Shown here piece after piece: positions 26,425-34,449 of a stretch of 47,169 bases of DNA. Source of the stretch: Thermodesulfovibrionales bacterium (GTDB lineage: Bacteria; Nitrospirota; Thermodesulfovibrionia; Thermodesulfovibrionales; Dissulfurispiraceae); NCBI GenBank assembly GCA_030017995.1, contig JASEGS010000012.1, forward strand, positions 1-47,169, given 5' to 3'. Position 1 is the first letter of the stretch. The number at the start of each line of letters is the position of its first letter. The notes under the pieces were generated by a model, which had not been told where the DNA came from, made no database searches, and saw nothing but the letters and a program-made list of their open reading frames with translations. A program made the position numbers and the translations under genes.

Positions 26425-28770
26425 TCATTGAATAATCGCTACAGTCACTCCGCTTCCTCCCTCGTTCTGCTTTCCACGTCTGAATTGCTTTACGAGGGGA
26501 TGACCATTGAGATAATCGCTCACTGCCTTTAACAACGCTCCTGTTCCTATTCCATGTATGATAACCACTTCCTCAAGACCTGCCATAGATGCATGATTTA
26601 AAAATCGCTCCAGTCTTGATAAAGCCTCATCAACCCTTAAACCGATAATATTAAAGACCGAGGAAATATTTTTCTCTGATTCATTAGTCATGCAATAAAC
26701 TGCTGCGGGTTCAATGCTGCCCTTTTTAGTTGACGCATCTGATACGGGTATTTCTAATTCCATATTTCCTGCCATGACCTTTAAGCGGTTATGTTTTCTG
26801 TCAACCTTCAACACCTCTGCGTCGCATCTTATTGATCCTACAAATATTACATCGCCTTCTTTAACTTCATCTACTGAGATATGGGCTTCTTTCTTTGATT
26901 CCCTCAGACTCTGTTCAATTTGCCGCTGTGCCTCTTCAAGTTTTTTCAAAGTCTCACGTCTCTTCTCACGCTTGATTTCTTCGAGAAAGTCATGCATCTG
27001 TTTCTTTGTATTCAGGATGATATCTTGCGCCTCTCTATATGCGCTTTCAAGAATTTCCTTTTTTCTGTTTGCTGCATCAATCATGCCGCTGTTTAATAAC
27101 ATCTCTTTCTTCTCCATCTCCGTCTTCTGCCTCTGGATGTCAGAGAAAGCATCTTCGTATATGTTCCTTTTCTCCCTTAATTCTGATATAAGATTGTGGA
27201 GTTCGATTTGCAAATTACCAATCAGGCTTTTTGCAAAATCAATAATATGCTCAGGAAGACCATATCTCCCTGCTATCTCCAGAGCATGAGATTGTCCGGG
27301 TTCTCCTGTTCTCAGTCTGAATAAAGGAGTTAATGTTTCAACATCAAACTCCATCGAGGCGTTTATCATCCCTTCTGTTTTATAAACAAACCCGACTATG
27401 TCTGTAAGATGCGTTGTGGCGAATACAAGTGACCCTCTATCCTGCAAGCTCTTTAAAACAGAACATGCTATGGCAGCGCCCTGCTGCGGCTCGGTTCCTG
27501 TGCCAAGTTCGTCCATTAAGACAACCGCCCTTTCATCAGCCCGTTTAAGTATTGCAGAGATATTGGATACATGCGCTGAGAATGTTGAGAGATTATTTTC
27601 TATTGATTGCTCATCGCCTATATCCACAAGGAGATCATTCACGAACGGCAAGACAGAAGAAGAATCAGCAGGAATCGGAATGCCTGACAGCGCCATAACC
27701 ATGAGAAGTCCGACTGTCTTAATAGCGATAGTTTTTCCTCCTGCATTAGGTCCTGTTATGACCATAACACTGTTTTCATTTCCAAGGGTAATATCAAGAG
27801 GAACAATATTTTTTATAGCCCCGTCTTTATGCAACAACATAAGAATGGGATGCCTTGCATTGAAAAGCTTAATTACAGATAAATTACTTATTGCCGGGAT
27901 ATTCATATTCAGCAAATCAGAAAAACGTGCAATGCTATGCAGGGCATCAAGATATACTAAGGCCTGAAACTGAGCCTCAAGATCGCTTATTACATCTCTT
28001 ATTCTTTGACACAGGTCTCTCAATATGCGTATCACTTCTGTCTTTTCTTCTGCAATAAGGTTTTCCAGTTCATTGGTGATACCAATTATCTCCAGCGGCT
28101 CCATGAATGCAGTCTCGCCAGACCTTGATACATCGTGCACCACGCCATGTATCTGCCCTTTTGAGTCCATTCTTACAGGCACTACCCATCTTTCTGCACG
28201 TTTGGTAATAAAGTCGTCCTGAAGGAACGGTGTAATGTTTTTGTCCCTGACAATCTCCTCAAGTCTTTTCCTTATCCTTGCCTCAAGCGCTCTTATACCA
28301 CTTCTCAGCCGTGCAAGTTCAGGAGATGCATTGTCAAACAAAAGTCCATCGCTGTTGATTGATTTTTTCAGTTTATGAAGGATGTCGTGGAATCCTGTCA
28401 GGCCGGTTGTAAGTTCACAAAGCAACACCAGATCTTTTCTTTCATTAAGCTGCCATGATATATCGGACATCACCTGCATCACCTGCATGAATGCCAAAAG
28501 CTCACCGGATTCAAGGACAGCGCCCTCAGGTCTTATCCTTGCAATAAGTTGGGATATGTCGGGGAAAGGAGATAATTTAAGCGGATTGCCATCCTGAAAA
28601 AGCCTTCTGATCTCCTCGATCTGTCCAAATCTCTTTTCTATCTCTTCCTTTTCATTCAATGGCAAGAGATTAAGGACAGACCTCCGGGAGGCTTCGCTGT
28701 TTGAAAATTCAGAGATTGCGCTAAGAATTTTATCAAATTCAAGCGCTTGCAGTGATTCTATTTTTAACAT
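26425..28770 (-). CDS. mutS2: endonuclease MutS2
   Basis: A MutS-family ATPase involved in suppression of recombination or rescue of collided ribosomes. The Walker A GPNAGGKT is near residue 340, Walker B is at VVLMDELGTGTEP, followed by a long coiled coil (about residues 520-635) and a C-terminal Smr domain (GLRVDEALSRLERFL..VVIIHGIGTGALLKAV). 781 aa is typical. The Smr LDLRG-type motif is IGLRV here, a mild variation. It is preceded by the release-factor-like gene with a 9-bp gap. Confidence 0.95.
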   Translation of the reverse strand: MLKIESLQALEFDKILSAISEFSNSEASRRSVLNLLPLNEKEEIEKRFGQIEEIRRLFQDGNPLKLSPFPDISQLIARIRPEGAVLESGELLAFMQVMQVMSDISWQLNERKDLVLLCELTTGLTGFHDILHKLKKSINSDGLLFDNASPELARLRSGIRALEARIRKRLEEIVRDKNITPFLQDDFITKRAERWVVPVRMDSKGQIHGVVHDVSRSGETAFMEPLEIIGITNELENLIAEEKTEVIRILRDLCQRIRDVISDLEAQFQALVYLDALHSIARFSDLLNMNIPAISNLSVIKLFNARHPILMLLHKDGAIKNIVPLDITLGNENSVMVITGPNAGGKTIAIKTVGLLMVMALSGIPIPADSSSVLPFVNDLLVDIGDEQSIENNLSTFSAHVSNISAILKRADERAVVLMDELGTGTEPQQGAAIACSVLKSLQDRGSLVFATTHLTDIVGFVYKTEGMINASMEFDVETLTPLFRLRTGEPGQSHALEIAGRYGLPEHIIDFAKSLIGNLQIELHNLISELREKRNIYEDAFSDIQRQKTEMEKKEMLLNSGMIDAANRKKEILESAYREAQDIILNTKKQMHDFLEEIKREKRRETLKKLEEAQRQIEQSLRESKKEAHISVDEVKEGDVIFVGSIRCDAEVLKVDRKHNRLKVMAGNMELEIPVSDASTKKGSIEPAAVYCMTNESEKNISSVFNIIGLRVDEALSRLERFLNHASMAGLEEVVIIHGIGTGALLKAVSDYLNGHPLVKQFRRGKQNEGGSGVTVAIIQ

Positions 28771-28779
28771 GGAAAATTT

Positions 28780-29154
28780 TTAAAAGATAGCCTCATGGTT
28801 TATTCCATGTTTCTTTTTTGCCCTTTTTATCCTCTTCGTTTTCTGCTTTCTTATTTTTTCTCTCTTTATATTGCTGTCACTTGTCCTGCCTGACAACACT
28901 TCAAGCCTCTCTATGAGTTCACGCCTCGCCAGAAATCTGTTGACAGATTGGCTCCTGTCTTTCATGCATTTTACTTCCAAGCCTGTTGGGATATGCTTCA
29001 GATAGACACATGTGGATGTCTTATTGACCTTTTGTCCGCCTTTCCCGGATGAACGAACAAACTTCTCCAACAGATCAGCCTCCAGAATGCCGAGAACTTC
29101 CATTTTCTCTCTCAACCACTTATTCTTTTCTTCGCTTACCGCAAAGACGAGCAT
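28780..29154 (-). CDS. GGQ-domain peptide chain release factor-like protein
   Basis: 124 aa consisting of the RF-1 catalytic domain: the GGQ loop is in SSGKGGQKVNKTSTCV, followed by SQSVNRFLARRELIERL and a Lys/Arg-rich tail (REKIRKQKTKRIKRAKKK). It lacks codon-recognition domains, like ArfB/C12orf65-type rescue factors that hydrolyse peptidyl-tRNA on stalled ribosomes. Located directly upstream of mutS2, whose homologues also act on stalled ribosomes; a shared rescue role is possible but is inference. Confidence 0.88.
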   Translation of the reverse strand: MLVFAVSEEKNKWLREKMEVLGILEADLLEKFVRSSGKGGQKVNKTSTCVYLKHIPTGLEVKCMKDRSQSVNRFLARRELIERLEVLSGRTSDSNIKREKIRKQKTKRIKRAKKKHGINHEAIF

Positions 29155-29156
29155 AA

Positions 29157-29885
29157 TTATTTTTTCAGATACTCCTCCAATGCCTGCTGATTGAAGCCAT
29201 CTATCCTCTTTCCGTTCTCAGTTATGAACAACGGAGTGCCGCTCACTCCAAGCTCTCCGGCCACTGCCATATGCTGCTTCAGCTTGTTCTCTCCGGAATC
29301 ACATTTTTCATTTTTAATTTCCTGTCCGCTTTTAACAATATCCAGTGATGTAGCGGGATTGTCAGAACATAATATTTTAACGCTCTTTGCATGCGCCTCA
29401 GGATGTATGGAGAGAGGGAATAAGAAGACATAGAGTGTGTAATCTGTTTTTTCCTTCAGCCATGCATGTGCCTTTTTACAGAAAGGACAATCCACATCAG
29501 TTATCATTACGAGTTTTTTGTTTCCGTTGCCCTTTTTAATCATGATTGCATCCTGCAAAGGCAGCTTTGAAAAATCTACTACATTTATTTCATCCTGTCT
29601 CGCCTTTGTTATATTGTTCCTGTCTTTGTCAAAGAGGCTTCCAAATACAAGGTATTTACCGTCCTTTGTTACATAGATGATCCCTTTTTTCTTGCCCTGT
29701 TCGACTGTCAGCTCAAAAAGGGAGCCGATATCCCTGACTTCTTTCAGTTGCGTATTAGATGTGGAAAGAAAGCTCTTGACTATTTCCAGATCCTTCACCT
29801 TTGAAACAGACTGATTCTCAGCGCACGATGTTGATACGATAGTCCCCAGCAGGATAATTGTTAGAAACAACCTTTTCATTGACAA
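29157..29885 (-). CDS. DsbC-like thiol:disulfide interchange protein, probable lipoprotein
   Basis: An N-terminal signal with a lipobox-like VSTSC (cysteine near residue 21) is followed by a DsbC/G-type dimerisation region and a thioredoxin fold with active site DCPFCKKAH near residue 135. The segment GVSGTPLFITENGKRIDGF contains the cis-proline. It should isomerise or reduce disulfides in the periplasm, for example in the cytochromes and exported proteins of this organism. At 242 aa it matches DsbC. Its start is about 40 bp from the island boundary at 29925. Confidence 0.9.
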   Translation of the reverse strand: MSMKRLFLTIILLGTIVSTSCAENQSVSKVKDLEIVKSFLSTSNTQLKEVRDIGSLFELTVEQGKKKGIIYVTKDGKYLVFGSLFDKDRNNITKARQDEINVVDFSKLPLQDAIMIKKGNGNKKLVMITDVDCPFCKKAHAWLKEKTDYTLYVFLFPLSIHPEAHAKSVKILCSDNPATSLDIVKSGQEIKNEKCDSGENKLKQHMAVAGELGVSGTPLFITENGKRIDGFNQQALEEYLKK

Positions 29886-29924
29886 CCTCCAAAATGTTTA
29901 TGAAATTTTATCAGACAAATTGTA

Positions 29925-29935
29925 AACTGGCGGAG
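29925..29935. repeat. putative attachment site, distal copy
   Basis: AACTGGCGGAG, identical to the 3' terminus of the tRNA-Ser gene at 34315-34325. The palindrome GTTCGAA-AAAA-TTCGAAC begins 3 bp further inside (29939-29956) and may be part of the recombinase site. Confidence 0.55.
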
Positions 29936-29938
29936 TGC

Positions 29939-29956
29939 GTTCGAAAAAATTCGAAC
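29939..29956. repeat. 7-bp perfect inverted repeat next to the distal attachment site
   Basis: GTTCGAA, spacer AAAA, TTCGAAC. It lies just inside the 11-bp direct repeat, where a recombinase-binding site would be expected. Confidence 0.6.
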
Positions 29957-29990
29957 AGATTTCGCCCAAAATTTGTAACAGGGCGGGCGA

Positions 29991-30045
29991 AATTCCCCCC
30001 AAACCCCCCTTCCGCCCGCCCTGCGGAAGCGACCCTTTCGGATTG
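29991..30045 (-). repeat. 55-bp repeat, copy A
   Basis: It is the reverse complement of 32711-32765 with one mismatch. Both copies contain CAATCCGAAAGGGTCGCTTC followed by a G-rich run. The two copies flank the restriction-modification genes in opposite orientation. In translation it gives SERVASAGRAEGG, a string I recall from Patescibacteria contigs (memory only). Confidence 0.85.
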
Positions 30046-30072
30046 GACGATTTCAAGTTTTTCTTTGGCGGC
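30046..30072 (-). repeat. 27-bp fragment identical to the recombinase 5' coding region
   Basis: On the minus strand it equals 32977-33003 of the recombinase gene, encoding AAKEKLEIV. It directly adjoins the 55-bp repeat copy A and overlaps the 3' end of the hypothetical gene at 30053. It looks like the remnant of a second recombinase gene. Confidence 0.8.
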
Positions 30073-30502
30073 TTTCTTGAAATTCAATTTGAATATCATG
30101 CAAGTCTAAATCTTTTTTCATTCTGGATAAATCCTGCCTCATAGTCAAAATCGTTCTCAAAAATTTTTCGTGCGTAGGATTTTCTATAAACGCCTTGACC
30201 GACAAAATAACTTCTTTCGAGGCATAAAGCATCATTTCGTGGTATTCCATTTTCAGATACTCGATGACATCTTGCGCGTTATCTATATCAGGTTGCCGAC
30301 TCGAAAGATATTTTATATTTTTCGGCTCAAAAAAAGCGTCCATATACAAAAGGCAGGATTTGTACCTTTTTTCTTTCTGCTCTAATACCTTAAACTCTCG
30401 TTCTTTCTTTTTGTCGAGCAAGTAGGTTATGTATCCGCCAACAATACCCCCAACGCCGAGCAAGGTTAGAGCAGTAAAGATTGTTTGGATAGGTTCAGTC
30501 AT
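30053..30502 (-). CDS. hypothetical single-TM protein in the restriction-modification island
   Basis: 149 aa: one TM segment at about residues 8-27, a K/E-rich amphipathic stretch (DKKKEREFKVLEQKEK) and a helical cytoplasmic domain ending at FQESRQRKT. I recognise no domain. The last codons run into the recombinase-fragment repeat at 30046-30072, so the original C-terminus may have been different. It follows the nuclease gene by 20 bp in the same direction and may be an accessory defence gene or a passenger. Confidence 0.6.
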   Translation of the reverse strand: MTEPIQTIFTALTLLGVGGIVGGYITYLLDKKKEREFKVLEQKEKRYKSCLLYMDAFFEPKNIKYLSSRQPDIDNAQDVIEYLKMEYHEMMLYASKEVILSVKAFIENPTHEKFLRTILTMRQDLSRMKKDLDLHDIQIEFQESRQRKT

Positions 30503-30522
30503 AATTTTGGCGGCAAATTCTT

Positions 30523-31185
30523 TTATTTAATTCCACCCTCGGCTAATAACGCTTCGGATTTATATATCCCTTTATTACTTGCATTAAACTCATGCTTAAC
30601 TTGTACTAACATTTTTTCAAGCGTATAAAGTTTCCAATGGATTGGTACAAAAACTGATTTTCCGTTTCTTTTTTCTCTAACTATCTCAAAACCAACCATT
30701 AAATGGCGTGCATTATTAGTAATTTTAGGACTTTCGGAAGGTTGAAAATAGAATGCCCTAAAAGACGAGCCAATACTTTTTTGATTGTAGGTTTTACATT
30801 CTAAATACGTTACCCTGCCATCAACATCTTTGATAGACACATCTGGATAGCCAGCACTTTGATGTTTGCCATTTGTAGTTAGTGGAATTTCTGCTTTCAT
30901 ACCTATACTGTTAAGCGCATCTTTTACAAAGGGTTCTATATGATTACCGACTTCGTTTGGTCTTGCTGTAGAAATTCCTGCCTTATAAGCACTTCTAACT
31001 GCGATGTCCATTGCTTTTGTAAGACGGCTTAATAATTCTTTGTCTTCTCGGTTGTTTTTGTCAAAAGCCAAAACTTCATGTCCGGAAATGGCTTTTATGG
31101 CAACAGGAAAAGGAATATCCTTTAATGGCTTTAGAAATTTTGAAATTGTTTCTTCTAATTGTTTTATGTAATTGTTTTGGTCCAT
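30523..31185 (-). CDS. PD-(D/E)XK-type restriction endonuclease candidate
   Basis: 220 aa. A nuclease-like core is visible: GYPDVSIKD about residue 112, then VTYLECKTYN about residue 127, matching the D-x(n)-ExK pattern. An N-terminal helical region precedes it (KLLEE-like residues 1-90). It ends 1 bp from the methyltransferase gene and is read from the same transcript, so it is probably the cognate restriction enzyme of a type II system. The recognition sequence cannot be predicted. Codon use is A/T-rich like its neighbours. Confidence 0.75.
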   Translation of the reverse strand: MDQNNYIKQLEETISKFLKPLKDIPFPVAIKAISGHEVLAFDKNNREDKELLSRLTKAMDIAVRSAYKAGISTARPNEVGNHIEPFVKDALNSIGMKAEIPLTTNGKHQSAGYPDVSIKDVDGRVTYLECKTYNQKSIGSSFRAFYFQPSESPKITNNARHLMVGFEIVREKRNGKSVFVPIHWKLYTLEKMLVQVKHEFNASNKGIYKSEALLAEGGIK

Positions 31186-31186
31186 A

Positions 31187-32341
31187 TTATTTTTGAAAAA
31201 TTAAAATATATTCTTTTTGCATAACGTTATATAAGCCATAAATTATTTTTTCCATTTTCTTAATGGTTCTAAAACCTATTTTTTCGCAGTAATCTATTAC
31301 ATTTTGAGTAGTGTTTATCTCTTGTCCCTGAAAAGTCACATTTCCGATAATTACGACACAATATTTATCCTTTTTTAGAACTCTATACATTTCACTATAT
31401 GCCTTTTCCATATCCTTATCATACAATTCAAACTTATTTAATCCAGTACCACGAACGCCAATAAAATCTTCTTTTATTTTATCTAAATCATATCCAAGCG
31501 CTTTTAACGAATGGGCATCGTTGGCAACATAATTTAAAGCAATAGAATATGGAGGAGACGTAATAATACCGTCAACAGATTCATCTTTTAAGGGTATTTT
31601 TCTAATATCGTCCTCTAAAATTTTTGTCTTGCCTATTTTTAAATTATGTTTTTTTATTGCATTGCTATAATCTTCAACCGAAGCGATCATTTTTAGGGCG
31701 TCATTCACAAATGAAGAGTCAAAATTTCTTCCTCTTCTTGACTGGTCGCTATGCGCCATCATTTCGGCAACCTTATAAAAATTTTTTACTCTTTCATCGC
31801 TCGGTTCTTTGCTATTCTTTTTGAAAAGATAATAATCTTTATATTTTTTTATTTCATCAATAACGTCAACTGATTCTGTTTTTACCTTTGAAATGAGGAC
31901 ACATAACGGGCTTATATCTATTCCTATTCCGGTTACTCCCAATATTTGGGCTTCTAAAACTGCTGTACCACTTCCAACAAATGGATCAAGTAGAGTTTCG
32001 CCTTCTTTAATTTTTATAACATTCATCAATGCTCTAATCATTTGAGGGTGAAATTTGCCCTTATACGGATAAATCCAATGAGTTAAAAATTGATTCACTG
32101 ATTTTGTTTGATTATATTCCTGTAAATAGTAATAATCGGAATATTCGCCATTTACGGTTTTGAAATATGCCAATCTTCTTTTTAGCTCATTGAAATTTCC
32201 ATCATCTTTTATTTCAAACTCCCTAAAATCATTCGTAACTTTTAAATCAGGATTAAAAGATTGGAGTTCTAATCTTGCCAAAGCGATTTCGTAAATAAAT
32301 TGGATATTATTTAACAATTTTAATTTTTTAATATTTGCCAT
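31187..32341 (-). CDS. type II DNA methyltransferase (N4-cytosine or N6-adenine)
   Basis: The SAM motif DPFVGSGTAVLEA (about residue 118) precedes the catalytic TSPPYSIALNY (about residue 258). TSPPY is typical of N4-cytosine methyltransferases, less often of N6-adenine ones. The C-terminus contains MYRVLKKDKYCVVIIGNV. The 384-aa enzyme should protect host DNA from the adjacent nuclease. It starts 4 bp after the XRE regulator gene, a layout typical for control (C) proteins. Confidence 0.88.
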   Translation of the reverse strand: MANIKKLKLLNNIQFIYEIALARLELQSFNPDLKVTNDFREFEIKDDGNFNELKRRLAYFKTVNGEYSDYYYLQEYNQTKSVNQFLTHWIYPYKGKFHPQMIRALMNVIKIKEGETLLDPFVGSGTAVLEAQILGVTGIGIDISPLCVLISKVKTESVDVIDEIKKYKDYYLFKKNSKEPSDERVKNFYKVAEMMAHSDQSRRGRNFDSSFVNDALKMIASVEDYSNAIKKHNLKIGKTKILEDDIRKIPLKDESVDGIITSPPYSIALNYVANDAHSLKALGYDLDKIKEDFIGVRGTGLNKFELYDKDMEKAYSEMYRVLKKDKYCVVIIGNVTFQGQEINTTQNVIDYCEKIGFRTIKKMEKIIYGLYNVMQKEYILIFQK

Positions 32342-32345
32342 ATTT

Positions 32346-32552
32346 TTATTTAATTAACTCCTCGATATTAACTCCGAGTGCTTTGGCGATTTTTGCCATA
32401 ACAAGCACGGATGGCTTTTTGATTACATTGCTTTCAATTTTTGTCAGAGTGGTATATTTAACACCGGATTTTTTGGCAAAATCCTCTTGTGATAATCCTT
32501 GCTTATTCCGATGTTTCTTTATATTTTTGCCTATGTTGATTTCTGTTGCCAT
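32346..32552 (-). CDS. XRE-family controller protein of the restriction-modification system
   Basis: 68 aa helix-turn-helix: NIGKNIKKHRNKQGLSQEDFAKKSGVKYTTLTKIESN then AKIAKALGVNIEELI. The size and position immediately upstream of the methyltransferase match C proteins that delay restriction relative to methylation. A C-box would be expected at about 32553-32620, but I do not see a clear palindrome there. Confidence 0.85.
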   Translation of the reverse strand: MATEINIGKNIKKHRNKQGLSQEDFAKKSGVKYTTLTKIESNVIKKPSVLVMAKIAKALGVNIEELIK

Positions 32553-32710
32553 ATTTTCAATAATTTGATAGTATGTAAATGATATGTTATTCTTTCAATA
32601 TAATGATACCAAATAAAATGAAAACAATCAAACAGAAAATTCTAAAAAACCTGCTTTTGGCCCAAAATGAAGTTCGAGCCGATATTTTTTCAGGTTCTTT
32701 GGCAGTTTTT

Positions 32711-32765
32711 CAATCCGAAAGGGTCGCTTCCGCAGGGCGGGCGGAAGGGGGGTCTGGGGGGAATT
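32711..32765 (+). repeat. 55-bp repeat, copy B
   Basis: Inverted partner of 29991-30045, one mismatch. Its last 12 bp overlap the left 63-bp arm that flanks the recombinase. Confidence 0.85.
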
Positions 32766-32816
32766 GGCAAGAATTCGCCAGCCGATTCTCCCTTTAAATT
32801 GGAATTTTTTATCTTT
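32754..32816 (+). repeat. 63-bp inverted repeat, left arm
   Basis: A perfect reverse complement of 34246-34308. It starts CTGGGGGGAATTGGCAAG and ends TTTTTTATCTTT. The arms enclose the recombinase gene. Confidence 0.93.
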
Positions 32817-32883
32817 GTCCCGATGCTTCGGGACAGGCCAAAAGCGGGCTTTTTAGAATTTTCTGTTTAAACTTTTTAAAGCT

Positions 32884-34332
32884 ATGAAATACTTTATCTA
32901 CACACGCAAATCAACCGACAGCGAAGAAAGACAGGTTTTAAGTATTGAGGCTCAGCTTGCTGAGCTAAAAGAATTTGCCGCCAAAGAAAAACTTGAAATC
33001 GTCGCCTCGCTCAGCGAGGCAAAAACTGCCAAAGAACCTGGCCGAACTGTGTTCGGCGAAATGTTAGGCAGAATTGAAAATGGCGAAGCTCAAGGAATTT
33101 TGGCTTGGCATCCTGATCGACTGGCAAGGAATTCAATTGATGGCGGAAAACTCATTTATATGCTGGACACAGGAAAGTTAAAAGATTTAAAATTCCCGAT
33201 ATTTTGGTTTGATTCAACGCCGCAAGGCAAATTCATGCTGAACATTGCCTTTGGTCAAAGCAAATACTATGTGGATAACCTTTCAGAAAACATCAAGCGT
33301 GGACACCGTCAGAAGCTGAGAAAAGGCATCTGGCCCGGCTGGGCTCCCTTAGGGTATCTCAATAATCATAAGACAAAGGCAATAGATATAGACCCTGAAA
33401 AAGCCCTGCTTGTAAGAAAAGCATTTGAAATTTATGCCACCGGCGAATATCCGCTAAAAGCCCTTGCCGATGTCTTGGAAAACGCAGGGCTAAGGAGCCA
33501 TCAAGGCAATGTTCTTTCTGTTTCCTGTGTCCAGCATATACTTAAAAATCTAATTTATTGCGGAGTTTTCCGTTACAACGGCGAAATCTATAACGGAACT
33601 CACGAGCCTATTATTTCCAAGAAACTTTTTGACTCTGTTCAGGAAGTGATGTCAAACAGGGGCAAGAAGAAACGAAAAAGAAAACACACTTTTGCTTTTT
33701 CTGGTTTAATGAGATGTGGTAACTGTGATTATATGATAACCACTGAAAAACAAAAAGGTCATAATTACTACCGATGTACCAAGAAAAAGCAAAGGTGTGA
33801 TGAAAAATACCTCCGAGAAGAATCACTTGTTGAACAGATGAAATTATGTATTCAAAAAGTTTCTCTGCCTGATAAATGGGTAAAAAACATGCTTGCCGAG
33901 ATAGACAAAGAAAAAACGCAGGCTGTCGAGAAAACCAATTCTCTTGTTCAAAATCTTGAAAATGAAAAGTTTATGGTTGAGCAGAAAATGGACAAGCTAT
34001 TAGACCTCTATATTGAAGGCAGGGGCATTGAGCTTGAAGAATATCAGGCTAAGAAGCAAAGACTGCTCAACGATAAACTGGACATTCAGCAGAAAATCAA
34101 AGATTTTGAACAAAATGGAAATAATTGGCTCGAACCGATGAAAGAGATGATTTTAGCCAGTAGCCAAGCCAAAATTCTATTGTCGCAGGGCGACAATTAC
34201 AAAATCCTAACATTTCTTAAAAATATCGGCTCGAACTTTATTTTAAAAGATAAAAAATTCCAATTTAAAGGGAGAATCGGCTGGCGAATTCTTGCCAATT
34301 CCCCCCAGTTTCCTAACTGGCGGAGGGGGTGA
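32884..34332 (+). CDS. large serine recombinase (integrase/resolvase family)
   Basis: Residues 1-145 are the resolvase catalytic domain: YTRKSTDSEERQ with the nucleophilic Ser near residue 10, then WHPDRLARNSIDGG. Residues about 150-270 are the recombinase domain (GWAPLGYLNN.., KALADVLENAGLRS). A zinc ribbon (MRCGNCDYMITTEKQ..YYRCTKKKQRC) precedes a coiled coil at about 350-430. The length of 482 aa is typical. The 3' end encodes the right 63-bp arm, then continues into the tRNA-Ser sequence (NWRRG, stop inside the tRNA), so the terminal residues derive from chromosomal tRNA DNA. It most likely catalysed integration of this island. Confidence 0.92.
   Translation: MKYFIYTRKSTDSEERQVLSIEAQLAELKEFAAKEKLEIVASLSEAKTAKEPGRTVFGEMLGRIENGEAQGILAWHPDRLARNSIDGGKLIYMLDTGKLKDLKFPIFWFDSTPQGKFMLNIAFGQSKYYVDNLSENIKRGHRQKLRKGIWPGWAPLGYLNNHKTKAIDIDPEKALLVRKAFEIYATGEYPLKALADVLENAGLRSHQGNVLSVSCVQHILKNLIYCGVFRYNGEIYNGTHEPIISKKLFDSVQEVMSNRGKKKRKRKHTFAFSGLMRCGNCDYMITTEKQKGHNYYRCTKKKQRCDEKYLREESLVEQMKLCIQKVSLPDKWVKNMLAEIDKEKTQAVEKTNSLVQNLENEKFMVEQKMDKLLDLYIEGRGIELEEYQAKKQRLLNDKLDIQQKIKDFEQNGNNWLEPMKEMILASSQAKILLSQGDNYKILTFLKNIGSNFILKDKKFQFKGRIGWRILANSPQFPNWRRG
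34246..34308 (-). repeat. 63-bp inverted repeat, right arm
   Basis: The perfect reverse complement of 32754-32816. It is part of the recombinase coding sequence, giving its last about 20 residues before the tRNA. Confidence 0.93.
34315..34325. repeat. putative attachment site at the tRNA-Ser 3' end
   Basis: AACTGGCGGAG: in tRNA orientation this is the end of the acceptor, the CCA and three following bases. A second copy at 29925-29935 lies at the other end of the island. Confidence 0.55.
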
Positions 34333-34407
34333 GATTCGAACTCACGGTAGAGTTGCCCCTACAACGATTTTCAAGACCGTCGCTTTCAACCGCTCAGCCA
34401 CCCCTCC
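34318..34407 (-). tRNA. tRNA-Ser (TGA)
   Basis: Minus strand, 90 nt with CCA. Acceptor GGAGGGG/CCCCTCC, D-arm GGCTGAGCGGTTGAAAGC, anticodon loop CTTGAAA giving TGA, long variable arm (GTAGGGGCAACTCTAC) as in class II tRNAs, T-arm with GAGTTCGAATCTC. CCA is encoded at 34320-34318. It is the integration target of the neighbouring island and remains intact. Confidence 0.95.
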
Positions 34408-34449
34408 AACTCGTCAGTTATGTTATCAAATCTAAAAAAGAAAATTCTA

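Larger units (their letters stand above)
32553..32883. other. 331-bp divergent intergenic region with repeat arms
   Basis: Between the XRE regulator and the recombinase. It is AT-rich on the left (32553-32650), then holds the 55-bp repeat copy B (32711-32765), the left 63-bp arm (32754-32816) and a short CCCGATGCTTCGGGA hairpin (32819-32833, reading TCCCGAAGCATCGGG on the other strand). Promoters for both genes must lie here; none is clear. Overlapping frames give short ORFs (for example PKGSLPQGGRKGG) which I do not call as genes. Confidence 0.6.
29925..34325. mobile_element. integrated element at tRNA-Ser with a serine recombinase and a restriction-modification module
   Basis: The 4.4-kb segment is bounded by the direct repeat AACTGGCGGAG (29925-29935 and 34315-34325). 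The right copy is the 3' end of tRNA-Ser including CCA, the classical tRNA integration geometry. It contains, from left, a short-TM protein, a nuclease, a DNA methyltransferase, an XRE regulator (all minus strand) and a plus-strand serine recombinase next to the tRNA. The interior is visibly more A+T-rich than the flanks and holds repeats not seen outside. The boundary call is inference from the repeat and gene content. Confidence 0.7.

Noticed and set aside
29939-29956. Terminator for the dsbC-like gene
   Set aside because: It lies upstream of that minus-strand gene, so it cannot terminate it; a recombinase site is more plausible.
29911-30144. Short ORFs reading through the 55-bp repeat and recombinase fragment
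   Set aside because: They are the translated repeat and remnant of the recombinase, with no own ribosome binding site.
32579-32870. ORFs in the gap upstream of the recombinase
   Set aside because: They run through the repeat copies and have no start signals or recognisable protein.
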